Under the pieces are notes generated by a model. The model worked only from the letters and a program-made list of their open reading frames with translations, did not search any database and was not told where the DNA came from. The position numbers and the translations under genes are program-made. From the NCBI GenBank assembly GCA_965249005.1, contig CBDFLD010000021.1, forward strand, positions 744,001-808,000: 64,000 nt of DNA, read 5' to 3'. Numbering within the stretch: position 1 is the stretch's first letter; each line of letters opens with the position of its first letter. This document shows, in pieces, positions 1-8,949 of the stretch. The stretch is from CBDFLD01 sp965249005 (GTDB taxonomy: Bacteria; Acidobacteriota; UBA6911).

Positions 1-2
1 AC

Positions 3-692
3 GCCAAGCCGAACCTGGTCGGGATGGCCGATGCCCTGCCGGAGAGACAATGGAAACCGCTCGAGCGGCCTCCTCGTTATGAGGTCAAGAGCGAAGAACG
101 GCGCCGTCCGGAAAACGTCAAAGAACAAGTAATCAAGGAGAGAGAATTCAAGAACATCCGCCTGCAGAGCGAGCAGGTCGCCGAGTTTGACTATCGTCCC
201 GGACACTGTAAGAAAACCTATCGCATGGTTGTGGTTCGGAAGAACCTCACGATCGAAAAGGGGGAGCACCGGCTGTTTGATGAGGTCCGGTACTTCTTCT
301 ACATCACCAACGATCGGGAGATGACGATGGGAGAAGTGGTCCTTTTTGCCAACGATCGCTGCAACCAGGAAAACGTCATCGGTCAGCTCAAGAGTGGAGT
401 GAACGCCTTGAGGATGCCTTCGGACAGTCTGGTATCGAACTGGGCCTACATGGTCATCGCATCGCTGGCGTGGAATCTGAAGGCCTGGTATGGCCTGGTG
501 ACGCAGGCGCCGACAGTACGTCGTGATATCTTGAGGATGGAGTTCAAACGCTTCCTGGTGAACTTTGTGCAAATACCCTGTCAGATTGTAAGAACCGGTC
601 GTCGCCTCGTTTACAGGATATTGGCCTATAGCAAGCATCTCGAAACCTTTTTGGCGACGTTCGACTATATCAGGCAACTCAGGTTTACTTGA
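3..692 (+). CDS. IS1380-family transposase, C-terminal part (cut by window edge)
   Basis: The frame is open from base 3 and a first ATG occurs only at 24, so the N-terminal part lies outside the window. The visible ~230 residues resemble the C-terminal third of IS1380-family DDE transposases: a basic stretch, then NDREMTMGEVV and NDRCNQENVIGQLK, where the Glu of NQEN is the likely last catalytic acidic residue, and a basic Arg/Tyr-rich tail ending in FDYIRQLRFT. The family moves a short insertion sequence by cut-and-paste. The element lies immediately beside a truncated kinase gene, suggesting that insertion or a later deletion broke that gene. The family call rests on motif pattern. I cannot see the N-terminal DDE Asp residues or the left inverted repeat. 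Confidence 0.8.
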   Translation, partial: AKPNLVGMADALPERQWKPLERPPRYEVKSEERRRPENVKEQVIKEREFKNIRLQSEQVAEFDYRPGHCKKTYRMVVVRKNLTIEKGEHRLFDEVRYFFYITNDREMTMGEVVLFANDRCNQENVIGQLKSGVNALRMPSDSLVSNWAYMVIASLAWNLKAWYGLVTQAPTVRRDILRMEFKRFLVNFVQIPCQIVRTGRRLVYRILAYSKHLETFLATFDYIRQLRFT

Positions 693-900
693 AGGCGCCT
701 CGCCGGCGGGTGAGCCCGTACCCCCGGCGGAGCAAGAGTGGCGGGCGAAAGGAAGGGCATAACAGAGACAAACAAGATCAAGTGATCCAGACAACCAATG
801 GAAGGTTTGTCTCTTGTGTTTCTCTTTGCTTTCCCTGTTACGCACAAGGAGCTGAAATCCACGAGATATTCGGAAAAGGCAAACGATTTTCCGAGCGAGC
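693..900. other. Probable 3' flank of the IS1380-type element
   Basis: No convincing gene is present. The stretch starts right after the transposase stop and should hold the right end of the insertion sequence. I could not identify a terminal inverted repeat, because the left end is outside the window. The border between IS and host DNA lies somewhere between 693 and about 1035, where the neighbouring kinase loses its frame. Confidence 0.4.
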
Positions 901-1488
901 TCATACCTCGCTTATTTTGGGCCTAGGGTTGCGTTCTTCGCCAGGCGGGCGTTGAGAACACCTACCTGATTCCCCTCGAAGGTGAAGCGAAGCACGCCCC
1001 CGAGCGGGAAATCGGAAACAAGCTTGGCCATCCCAACCAAAATCGAGTACCTTCACGCGATCCTTGCCGGAGAGCATCACATTGCCCGGTTTTAAATCCC
1101 GATGCACGATTCCCTTTTCGTGTGCGGCTTCGAGTGCTTCGGCAATCTGACAGGCGGCGGCCAGCGCTTCCTGGGCCGGCATCGCCCCTTTTCTCAGCCG
1201 CTCTGCCAGTGTTTCTCCGTCGACGAGCTCCAAGACCAAAAAACGAATGCCTTCGAATTGCTCGAGTCCGTAGATCGCGGCAATGTTGGGATGATTCAGT
1301 GACGCCAGAACCTGGGCTTCTCTCTCAAACCTTGCCAGGCGCTCTGGATCTTGAAGGAACTCCGCTGGCAGCACCTTGAGCGCAACGTCGCGCTTCAGGG
1401 TAGTGTCTTGGGCCCGATAGACTTCACCCATTCCACCTTCGCCTAGCTTTGCGGCCACTTTGTAATGGGAGATGGTAGTACCGATCAT
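901..1488 (-). pseudogene. Truncated Ser/Thr protein kinase (N-lobe to DFG only)
   Basis: The first ~155 residues are a normal Hanks-type kinase start: a glycine loop GEGGMG, VALK with Lys38, HRDLKPGN and KVLDFG. After DFG the frame reads unrelated sequence (WDGQACFRF) to a stop at 901. In the +1 frame the DNA instead gives AKLVSDFPLGG, which restores the expected DFG-x-AKL, so a small insertion near 1035 broke the frame. Even the restored frame stops at about 914-916, without the activation segment or C-lobe. The gene starts one base after the original stop of the upstream kinase (TGA-A-ATG, 1492-1486), so it was the last member of the kinase operon. It is most likely a remnant truncated near the IS1380-type element, with no catalytic activity expected. 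Confidence 0.75.
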
Positions 1489-1638
1489 TTCAGTTGCCCG
1501 TGGTGACGAGGCGTTTGAGTTCTTCGTGCCAATTCAAAACCACATTGATTTGAGTCGGAGGCGATCCTTGCGATTGTCGAACCATCAAGAAACGTCCGTC
1601 TGGAGCTACATCGTAATTCGAGGCACGAATCGCCGGCG

Positions 1639-4143
1639 TCAAGTCGTACGACCCCCTGAACAAGAGTCTGGGGTGCCTGGTTTGAATTCTGGTTTCGTCT
1701 CAATACCCACGACCATCATCTCTTCCTGGTTGCGGTAGAAAAGCTCTCGACCATTCTTAGCCCAAACCGGCTCCGTGCCGCCTTGGCTCGAGATCTGGAC
1801 GATCGGACCGCCATCAGGAAAAGGCTCCACATAGATCTCGTTTCGACCGGAGTGATCGGATCGGTAGGTAATCCACTTGCTGTCAGGAGACACCGTTGCC
1901 TGGGTTTCATCGGACTTGGTTCCACGAAACAGGCGTGGCTTTCGTTCGCCTTCCATTGGCACCAACCAAATGTCGTTTCCCGTCTCGGGATCGTTCTTGA
2001 TGTAAACCACAAACTTCCCGTCGGGTGACCAGCATGTCAGGCCCCGAAAAACGGGATCTCCTTTCAGGGTAATCTGCTCGGGCTGACCGTTACCATCAGT
2101 AGATACTAGATAAAGTCCCACGAGGGAATTGGTGACTGCTTGACTGGTGTCGGGCGATAAAAGAGGGTGGCTAATAGATTCAACGGGCGGCTTTTCTAAT
2201 ATGTTGCGCCGCAAATCAAGAGACCATGGGCGGTCATCGATCGCAACGGCCACGCTCTGGCCATCCAGAGAAAGTCGTGGAGTGCGGAAGGATTTGGAAT
2301 CCTGGGGCAAGGGCTCGGTCGCTCCATTGCGATTTACCCAGACCAACTCACGTGCTTGAAGGTTGATCGGAATATATACCAGCGATCCGTTGTTGGCCAA
2401 GCCGAAGCTCACCACACCGAAATGCTTGCGTGCGACATTCTCAAGCAAGGGGACCGGTTCGCCCTTGACCGCACGCCCCTCAGAATCGAAGGCCACAGCC
2501 CAGAGCGTCTCCTCTCGCCCATAGACGATGTGCCCTGTCGAAGAGTAGTGGGGGCTGAGACCCGGAACAAGAAGACGGAACTCTTTTGTCTTCAGGTCGA
2601 GCACGGCAAGCTCCACTTTTTCAAATTGATCACCGGTCCCTATCGCGAAGAGAACTCCATTGCCGCCGGGTAAGATATGCGGAAATCCATGTGCCACCTC
2701 TCCTTTATCAGCGTCGGTGGTGGTTAAGAGCTGAGGCTCCCCTCCTGCAGCCGGTACCCGAAACAGTCCTTCACTTGATCCGACGATGATGGCTCCGTCA
2801 GAACCCCAGCTGGCACCGCCAAAAGTTCTTGCGGTGCATACGGTCACTGGCACCCCCCCGTCGATTGATACCCTCTTCAGATCTGGAGGGTCGAAGAAAC
2901 CAATCTGACTTCCATCGGGAGAAAAAAAAGGGCTGGCAATGAACTGCCCCTCTGGACCACGGATGGGAATGGCTTCGAGTTGGTCCACCGCACGCAGGTA
3001 GAGTTGCATGTCCCCTTCTGTTCTTTGCGCGACGTATGCGATGTGCGAGCCGTCCGGCGAGATGGCTAAGTCGCGATAGACGGGCGTGGTCACCAAAGGT
3101 GATTTCTGTGGAAGAGTAATGGCAAAGCGGGTTAGGGGCCGGGGCTCTTCGGCGGGTTGAGGCTTTAGATGCCAAACGACCATCGCGGTCACCACTGCCA
3201 CGAGCAAAACGCCGACGCCCCAGGCAAGGTGCTGACGCTTCTTTAGCTGAACGACTGGAGGGGTAACGGGAGACCGAGATCCTCCTTCGGCAATCCATTG
3301 CAATTCCAACGTCAGATCACGTGCGGTTTGAAACCGATCATTGGGATCTTTAGCCAGACACGTCTTGACAATATGATCCAGTGCCGCTGGAGCCATGGGT
3401 TGAAGCGTCGAGATCGGAGGCGGGTCGTCCTTGAGGATCGCGCCAATCAAGCTTGCCCGGCTCTCCCCCTCGAACGCCCTGCGCCCCGTTGCCATCTCAT
3501 AAACAACTGCGCCGAAGGCAAAGATGTCGGTTCTTGCGTCAGCATCCTTCCCTTCAAGCTGCTCCGGGGACATGTACTGAAATGTTCCGAGGATGGTTCC
3601 TGCGCCGGTCAAGCTGTGGTTCTCGGTAGGTAGACCGGTTACACCCTCTCCTGTACCTGACTGCGTATCCCGCAACTTCGCCAACCCAAAGTCCAACAGC
3701 TTCGCGCCCGACTTGGTTAGCATGATGTTGCCCGGTTTCAGGTCTCGATGCACTACCCCCTGGCGATGGGCCTTGTCCAGGGCATCTGAGATTTCTATGG
3801 CGTAACGAAGGACCTGATTCGTTTGCAGCGGCCCTTTGGTCAACTCTGTGGCGAGTGTTTCTCCTTCCAGGTATTCCATGACCAGAAAGTCCGTGCCATC
3901 TTGTTGACCAACGTCGTAAACCGTGCAGATATGGGGATGGTTCAGGCCCGAGACTGCCTTGGCCTCTCGCTCGAAGCGCCGGCGCAGTTCAGCGTCACTG
4001 GAAAGATGGGAGGGTAGAACCTTGATGGCTACGGTTCGATCCAAACGGGTGTCCTGGGCGCGATACACTTCACCCATGCCTCCGGCGCCAATGGGCGAGA
4101 GGATCTCGTAAGGACCGAGTTTTGTTCCTTCCGGTAGAGCCAT
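1639..4143 (-). CDS. Membrane Ser/Thr kinase with PD40/TolB-like propeller (A1), 3'-frameshifted
   Basis: The kinase domain occupies residues ~11-285, with glycine loop GAGGMG, Lys41 in VAIK, HRDLKPGN (Asp134) and DFG at 151-153. One transmembrane helix follows at ~305-326, then a WD40-like PD40 propeller with repeats such as ISPDGSHIAYV, FFSPDGSQIGFF and WSPDGKFVVYI. This is the standard acidobacterial receptor-kinase layout: cytoplasmic kinase, exported propeller. The open frame stops at 1639, but the next frame continues with homologous C-terminal sequence (DVAPDGRFLMVRQ, VVLNWHEELKRLV) to a TGA at 1490-1492. A single missing base near 1665-1675 therefore removes the last ~60 residues. There is no homopolymer at that point. 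Target and ligand are unknown. It is paralogous to the kinase part at 8946-11111. Confidence 0.85.
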   Translation of the reverse strand: MALPEGTKLGPYEILSPIGAGGMGEVYRAQDTRLDRTVAIKVLPSHLSSDAELRRRFEREAKAVSGLNHPHICTVYDVGQQDGTDFLVMEYLEGETLATELTKGPLQTNQVLRYAIEISDALDKAHRQGVVHRDLKPGNIMLTKSGAKLLDFGLAKLRDTQSGTGEGVTGLPTENHSLTGAGTILGTFQYMSPEQLEGKDADARTDIFAFGAVVYEMATGRRAFEGESRASLIGAILKDDPPPISTLQPMAPAALDHIVKTCLAKDPNDRFQTARDLTLELQWIAEGGSRSPVTPPVVQLKKRQHLAWGVGVLLVAVVTAMVVWHLKPQPAEEPRPLTRFAITLPQKSPLVTTPVYRDLAISPDGSHIAYVAQRTEGDMQLYLRAVDQLEAIPIRGPEGQFIASPFFSPDGSQIGFFDPPDLKRVSIDGGVPVTVCTARTFGGASWGSDGAIIVGSSEGLFRVPAAGGEPQLLTTTDADKGEVAHGFPHILPGGNGVLFAIGTGDQFEKVELAVLDLKTKEFRLLVPGLSPHYSSTGHIVYGREETLWAVAFDSEGRAVKGEPVPLLENVARKHFGVVSFGLANNGSLVYIPINLQARELVWVNRNGATEPLPQDSKSFRTPRLSLDGQSVAVAIDDRPWSLDLRRNILEKPPVESISHPLLSPDTSQAVTNSLVGLYLVSTDGNGQPEQITLKGDPVFRGLTCWSPDGKFVVYIKNDPETGNDIWLVPMEGERKPRLFRGTKSDETQATVSPDSKWITYRSDHSGRNEIYVEPFPDGGPIVQISSQGGTEPVWAKNGRELFYRNQEEMMVVGIETKPEFKPGTPDSCSGGRTT

Positions 4144-4206
4144 GACGGCTTTCTAGCCGCTCACGGATAGAGCGGTCAAGCCGCTCTGCGTGCGCGGCCG
4201 ACGTAA

Positions 4207-4269
4207 GCGCCTCACTCCGTGAGGCGCATTCTTGACATCTCCACACTCAACTCGGTCCGGACCGAGTTG
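4207..4269. repeat. Two intergenic palindromes between kinases A1 and B1
   Basis: A 9-bp inverted repeat GCGCCTCAC/GTGAGGCGC with a TCC loop lies at 4207-4227. A perfect 22-bp palindrome with half-site CAACTCGGTCC lies at 4248-4269, ten bases after the B1 stop. The second palindrome recurs after B2 at 6598-6619, so it duplicated with the gene. Confidence 0.85.
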
Positions 4270-4278
4270 GAACAGGTA

Positions 4279-6555
4279 TCATCCCTGGGGCGAGACCGAG
4301 CCAAGGCCGACCCTTTTCACCATGTCTTGGAAGCGCGGGTCGGAGCGCATCTCGTCGTAAATGCAGTCCACGTTTAGCATCACGAGCCAGAAGTCACGAG
4401 CCAAATAGGAGCGTTCCAGCCATTGGAATGCCAACTCTGTTTGGCCTAGAACGTGATACACTAAAAAAAAGACGAGCGGTGGGACCCAGTTTTGCCGCGA
4501 TCGTTCCTCGAGCCTGGCTAGTAACCGTCTCGCGTCGTGGACGCGGCCGCATCGGCCATAAGTCCACGCCGAGTGACAGAGGCTCCACACATCATCCGGT
4601 TCAAGTGCGAGCGCCCGTTCAAAGCACGGGATAGCCTCGTCCCAGCGCTCAAGGCCATCGTAGTTCAAACCCATTCTCCCATGGGCCCAGCCGAAGCCCG
4701 GATAGAGCTCGATCGTCCGTTGGCAGTGCTGAATTGATTCTTCATGGCGGCGCGCTAAGTAAAGGTTGAAGAACAAGGTTAGATTCGTTTCCAGCGAGAG
4801 GGGATCGAGCTCGACACCGCGCCGTGCCTGAGCCAACGCTTCCGCGAACTGTCCAAGATGAGCATAGTACCAGGAAGAGTACGAGTAACCCCTGGCATGG
4901 TTGGGGCTGAGTTCAAGGGCACGCCGCAAGCCACTATCAGCAGCAGGCCAGTCCCAGTCGTAAAAGAGGCTCACGACGGCCAGTGACATGTGAGCATCGG
5001 CCAGGTTGTCGTTCAATGCGAGCGCGTCCTTCGCCGCCTCCCGCGCTTTGGGAAAGCCTTCCCTCGGTGACAGAAGATTGTAAAAAGCGAGATTGCTGTA
5101 GCCGTCCGCAAGGCCGGCGTGAGCGAGTGCGAATTCTGGATCGAGGGCAAGGGCCTTCCGGAAGTACTCGAGTCCCTTGTGGATGCCCCTGCCTCTCTGT
5201 TCCAGAAAAAAGCGGCCCTTCAGATAGAGATCGAACGCTTCGGTGTTATGGGTTGGCTTCTGAACCAGAGGTTGACCGGGCCCGCGCACAAGCGCTACTT
5301 GCAGTTTCTCCACGATCTTGGTCGCAATTTCATCCTGAATTGCGAATATGTCGTCCATCGTTCGGTCGTAGCGTTCCGACCAGAGGTGATAGCCGTCGGA
5401 GACGTTGATCATCTGCGCCGTGATCCGTAGCCGGTTACCCGCTTTGCGGACACTCCCTTCCAAGATCACCCCTACGTCAAGCTTACGCCCGATCTCGCGC
5501 ATGTCTACGTTCTGGCCTTTGAACGAGAAAGCGGACGTCCGCGCCACCACGCGCAGGTCTGGCAACTGTGTCAGGGCGTTGATGATCTCCTCCGCCATCC
5601 CGTCGCAGAAGTATTCCTGCTCCGGATCGGCGCTCATGTTCGCAAACGGCATGACGGCGATGGAGGGCCGTCCTTCCGTTTCCGCCACGGAAACGGAAGC
5701 TACACCAGAAGAATCCAACTCACGCTTCAGGCGCAGTAAGTCCGCATTCAGGCCCTTGGCTGTTTGATACCGTTCGTCCGGAGATTTGGCCAACAACTTA
5801 GCGACGATCCGTCCAACTTGATCGGATGAATCCCGAACGTAGCGACTTACCGGATCTGGATGCTTATGAATAATTGAGGCCAGCGTATCGGCAACGGAGC
5901 TACCCGAGAACGGATGACGTCCAGTGCTCATTTCATACAGCACCACGCCGAAGGAAAAAAGGTCCGTTCGATGATCCAACGGCTTACCGGTTGCCTGCTC
6001 GGGAGACATGTAATCGACCGTTCCCATCAAGGTTCCAGATTGCGTCAGTTCCTGAGTAATCCCTTCCGAGTCGGCAGCAGTCGACGTCGTGGACTTGGCC
6101 AAGCCAAAGTCTAGAATCTTGGCTTGTCCTCGCTCCGTAAGGAAGATGTTGGCGGGCTTGATGTCTCGATGGACGATTCCCTTTGAATGGGCGACATCCA
6201 GTGCGTCCGCAATCTGAGCGCCCAGGTCCAACAGCTCGTACGTTTCTAGTGGTTCGCCCTGAATCCGCTGCCTGAGAGTCTGCCCTTCGAAATACTGCAT
6301 CACAATGTAGGGTTGACCTTCATGCTCACCGACATCATAAACGGCACATATGTTGGGATGATCCAGGGCTGAAGCGGCTCGGGCCTCCCGCTGGAATCGT
6401 TCCAGCGCCTGACTGTCCTGGCCCAATTTCTCGGGAAGAAACTTCAAAGCAACGTGACGATCCAGACGTGAGTCCTCGGCCTTGTAGACCACACCCATGC
6501 CACCGCCACCGAGCTTCTCCAGGATTTTGTAATGGGAGATGGTTTTTCCGATCAT
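4279..6555 (-). CDS. Ser/Thr kinase with TolB-N-like domain and TPR repeats (B1)
   Basis: The 758-residue protein has a complete kinase domain at its N-terminus: GGGGMG, Lys38 in VALK, HRDIKPAN (Asp131), DFGLAKS and an activation segment ending in MSPEQ. A region like the TolB N-terminal domain/COG5616 follows at about 300-420 (IAVMPFANMSADPEQEYF, DGMAEEIINAL, VARTSAFSFKGQ). About seven TPR-like repeats occupy the C-terminal ~300 residues. No transmembrane helix separates kinase from TolB-like part, so I expect a cytoplasmic protein that senses or recruits partners through TPRs. It starts with MIGKTISHYKILEKL, shared with B2, and is near-identical to B2 over long stretches. This marks a recent tandem duplication. 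Substrates are unknown. Confidence 0.9.
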   Translation of the reverse strand: MIGKTISHYKILEKLGGGGMGVVYKAEDSRLDRHVALKFLPEKLGQDSQALERFQREARAASALDHPNICAVYDVGEHEGQPYIVMQYFEGQTLRQRIQGEPLETYELLDLGAQIADALDVAHSKGIVHRDIKPANIFLTERGQAKILDFGLAKSTTSTAADSEGITQELTQSGTLMGTVDYMSPEQATGKPLDHRTDLFSFGVVLYEMSTGRHPFSGSSVADTLASIIHKHPDPVSRYVRDSSDQVGRIVAKLLAKSPDERYQTAKGLNADLLRLKRELDSSGVASVSVAETEGRPSIAVMPFANMSADPEQEYFCDGMAEEIINALTQLPDLRVVARTSAFSFKGQNVDMREIGRKLDVGVILEGSVRKAGNRLRITAQMINVSDGYHLWSERYDRTMDDIFAIQDEIATKIVEKLQVALVRGPGQPLVQKPTHNTEAFDLYLKGRFFLEQRGRGIHKGLEYFRKALALDPEFALAHAGLADGYSNLAFYNLLSPREGFPKAREAAKDALALNDNLADAHMSLAVVSLFYDWDWPAADSGLRRALELSPNHARGYSYSSWYYAHLGQFAEALAQARRGVELDPLSLETNLTLFFNLYLARRHEESIQHCQRTIELYPGFGWAHGRMGLNYDGLERWDEAIPCFERALALEPDDVWSLCHSAWTYGRCGRVHDARRLLARLEERSRQNWVPPLVFFLVYHVLGQTELAFQWLERSYLARDFWLVMLNVDCIYDEMRSDPRFQDMVKRVGLGSVSPQG

Positions 6556-6568
6556 GTCAGCTCTTTTA

Positions 6569-6619
6569 GCTGCTCACGGCGTGAGCAGCCTACGACTCAA
6601 CTCGGTCCGGACCGAGTTG
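6569..6619. repeat. Palindrome pair between B1 and B2
   Basis: GCTGCTCAC/GTGAGCAGC with a GGC loop (6569-6589) is followed by the second copy of the 22-bp CAACTCGGTCC palindrome (6598-6619). The order, spacing and flanks match the A1-B1 gap, as expected if the repeat unit travelled with the duplicated kinase gene. Confidence 0.85.
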
Positions 6620-6628
6620 GAACAGGTA

Positions 6629-8905
6629 TCATCCTTGGGGCTTGATCGACCTAAGGCCGACCCTTTTCACGATGTCTTGAAAGCGCGAGTCGGCGCGCAT
6701 CTCATCGAAAGTAGGTTCCACGTTGAGCCCCACCAGCCAGTAGTCACGAGCCTCATAAGATCGTTCCAGCCATTCGAATGCTGCCTCCGTTTCTCCGAGC
6801 CCGTGACGTATAATGAAGAACACCAGCGGTGGGACCCAATCTTGGCGCGATCTTTCCTCGAGCCGGGCCAGCAACCTTCTTGCCTCAGGAGCGCGATCGC
6901 ATCGGGCGTAAGTCCAGGCCAGAGTACAGAGGCTCCACGCATCATCTGGGTAGATTCCGAGCGCCTGTTCATAGCACCGAATAGCCTCTTCCCAGCGCTC
7001 GAGGCAGAGGTAATTGTTGCCCATCATCCGATGTGCCTCACCGAAGGCAGGGTTGAGCTCGATCGTTTTCTGACAGTGCTCGATCGATTCTTGATGACGG
7101 CGTGCTTCGTAAAGCATAATGTTCAGCGCATGATTCGCTTCCATCGAGAGGGGATCGAGCTCGACACCGCGCCGTGCCTGAGCCAAGGCTTCCTCGAACT
7201 GGCCAAGAAGAGCAAAGTACCAGGAATAATACGAGTGCCCCCTGGCGTGGTTGGGGCTGAGTTCAAGGGCACGCCGAAAGCCACTATCAGCAGCAGGCCA
7301 GTCCCAGTCGTTAAAGAGGCTCACGACGGCCAGTGACATGTGCGCATCGGCCAGGTTTTCGTTCAATGCGAGCGCGTCTTTCGCCGCTTCCCGCGCTTTG
7401 GGAAAACCTTCCCTCGGTGGCAGAAAATGGTAAAAAGCGAGATTGCTGTAACCGTCCGCAAGGCCGGTGTGAGCGAGCGCGAATTCTGGATCGAGAGCAA
7501 GGGCCTTCTGAACATACTCGAGTCCCGTGTGAATACGCTTGCCCTTCTGTTCCAGAAAAAAGCGGCCCTTCAGATAGAGATCGAAGGCTTCGGTGTTGTC
7601 GGTCGGCTTTTCGACTAGAGTTTGACCGGGCCCGCTTGCAAGCGCGACCTGCAGTTTCTCTACGATCTTGTTCGCAATTTCATCCTGAATCGCGAATACG
7701 TCGTCCATCGTTCGGTCGTAGCGCTCCGACCAGAGATGATAGCCGTCGGATACGTTGATCATCTGCGCCGTGATACGTACCCGGTTGCCGGCTTTGCGCA
7801 CACTGCCTTCCAAGATCACCCCTACGTCGAGCTTACGCCCGATCTCACGCATGTCTACGTTCTGACCCTTGAACGAGAAAGCCGACGTCCGCGCCACCAC
7901 GCGGAGGTCCGGTACCTGCGTCAGGGCGTTGATGATCTCCTCCGCCATCCCGTCGCAGAAGTATTCTTGTTCCGGATCCGCGCTCATGTTGGCAAACGGC
8001 ATGACGGCGATGGAGGGCTGTCCTTCCGTTTCCGCCACGGAAACGGAAGCTACCCCTCCGGAATCTAACTCACGCCTCAGGCGGTGTAAGTCCGCATTCA
8101 GGCCCTTGGCGGTTTGATACCGTTCGTCCGGAGATTTGGCCAATAACTTATCGACGATGCGCCCAATTTGGTCCGATGAATCCCGGACGTGGCGACTCAC
8201 CGGATCGGGGTGCTTATTGATGATCGAGTTCAGGGTATCGGTAGCCGAGTTGCCCGAGAACGGATGACGTCCCGTCGTCATTTCATACAGAACGACCCCG
8301 AAGGAAAAAAGATCCGTTCGATGATCCAACGGCTTCCCGGTTGCCTGCTCCGGAGACATGTAGTCCACGGTTCCAATCAAAGTTCCTGACTGCGTCAGAT
8401 CCTGAGTCGCCCCATCGGAGTCAGCAGCGGCTGGCGTCATGGACTTGGCCAACCCGAAGTCCAGAATCTTGGCCTGGCCCCGTTCCGTGACGAAGATATT
8501 GGCCGGTTTGATGTCCCGGTGCACGATTCCCTTTGAATGGGCAACATCCAGTGCGTCTGCAATCTGAATTCCCAGGTCCAGAAGTTCGTCTGTTTCTAGA
8601 GACTTGCTCTGGACGTGGTGGCGGAGGGTCTGGCCCTCCAGGGACTCCATGGCGATGAACTCACGGTTGTCATGCTCACCAATATCGTAGATGGTGCAGA
8701 TATTGGGATGATTGAGTGCGGAAGCTGCCCGAGCTTCACGCTGAAATCGCTCCAGTGCTTGTTGATCCTGAGCCAGCTTCTCCGGAAGAAACTTCAAGGC
8801 GACCTGACGACCCAGGCGCGTGTCTTCAGCCTTGTAGACTACACCCATGCCTCCACCACCGAGTTTCTCCAGGATTTTGTAATGGGATATGGTCTTGCCG
8901 ATCAT
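6629..8905 (-). CDS. Ser/Thr kinase with TolB-N-like domain and TPR repeats (B2)
   Basis: This is the twin of B1 and has the same length (758 residues) when begun at the ATG at 8905, the point where MIGKTISHYKILEKL starts. A longer frame extends upstream to 9058 but only through the 3' end of the neighbouring gene, so I reject it. Kinase motifs are intact: GGGGMG, VALK, HRDIKPAN, DFGLAKS and MSPEQATG. The TolB-N-like block (PSIAVMPFANMSADPEQEYF) and C-terminal TPRs follow. Differences from B1 concentrate in the TPR half and around residues 75-110 of the kinase, so the two copies may have diverged in partner binding. It lies in the same leftward array as A2, B1 and A1. Its substrate is unknown. 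Confidence 0.9.
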   Translation of the reverse strand: MIGKTISHYKILEKLGGGGMGVVYKAEDTRLGRQVALKFLPEKLAQDQQALERFQREARAASALNHPNICTIYDIGEHDNREFIAMESLEGQTLRHHVQSKSLETDELLDLGIQIADALDVAHSKGIVHRDIKPANIFVTERGQAKILDFGLAKSMTPAAADSDGATQDLTQSGTLIGTVDYMSPEQATGKPLDHRTDLFSFGVVLYEMTTGRHPFSGNSATDTLNSIINKHPDPVSRHVRDSSDQIGRIVDKLLAKSPDERYQTAKGLNADLHRLRRELDSGGVASVSVAETEGQPSIAVMPFANMSADPEQEYFCDGMAEEIINALTQVPDLRVVARTSAFSFKGQNVDMREIGRKLDVGVILEGSVRKAGNRVRITAQMINVSDGYHLWSERYDRTMDDVFAIQDEIANKIVEKLQVALASGPGQTLVEKPTDNTEAFDLYLKGRFFLEQKGKRIHTGLEYVQKALALDPEFALAHTGLADGYSNLAFYHFLPPREGFPKAREAAKDALALNENLADAHMSLAVVSLFNDWDWPAADSGFRRALELSPNHARGHSYYSWYFALLGQFEEALAQARRGVELDPLSMEANHALNIMLYEARRHQESIEHCQKTIELNPAFGEAHRMMGNNYLCLERWEEAIRCYEQALGIYPDDAWSLCTLAWTYARCDRAPEARRLLARLEERSRQDWVPPLVFFIIRHGLGETEAAFEWLERSYEARDYWLVGLNVEPTFDEMRADSRFQDIVKRVGLRSIKPQG

Positions 8906-8916
8906 GTCAATTTTCC

Positions 8917-8949
8917 GTAGGTGCGAGGCGCTGTGCGCCTCGCACCTAC
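8917..8949. repeat. 33-bp hairpin overlapping the A2 stop codon
   Basis: Perfect 15-bp arms GTAGGTGCGAGGCGC and GCGCCTCGCACCTAC flank a TGT loop. The stop codon of the kinase fusion (8946-8948) lies inside the right arm. It resembles the other short intergenic palindromes in layout, with a three-base loop and a terminal CTAC. There is no T-run, so it is not a classical terminator. Confidence 0.85.
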
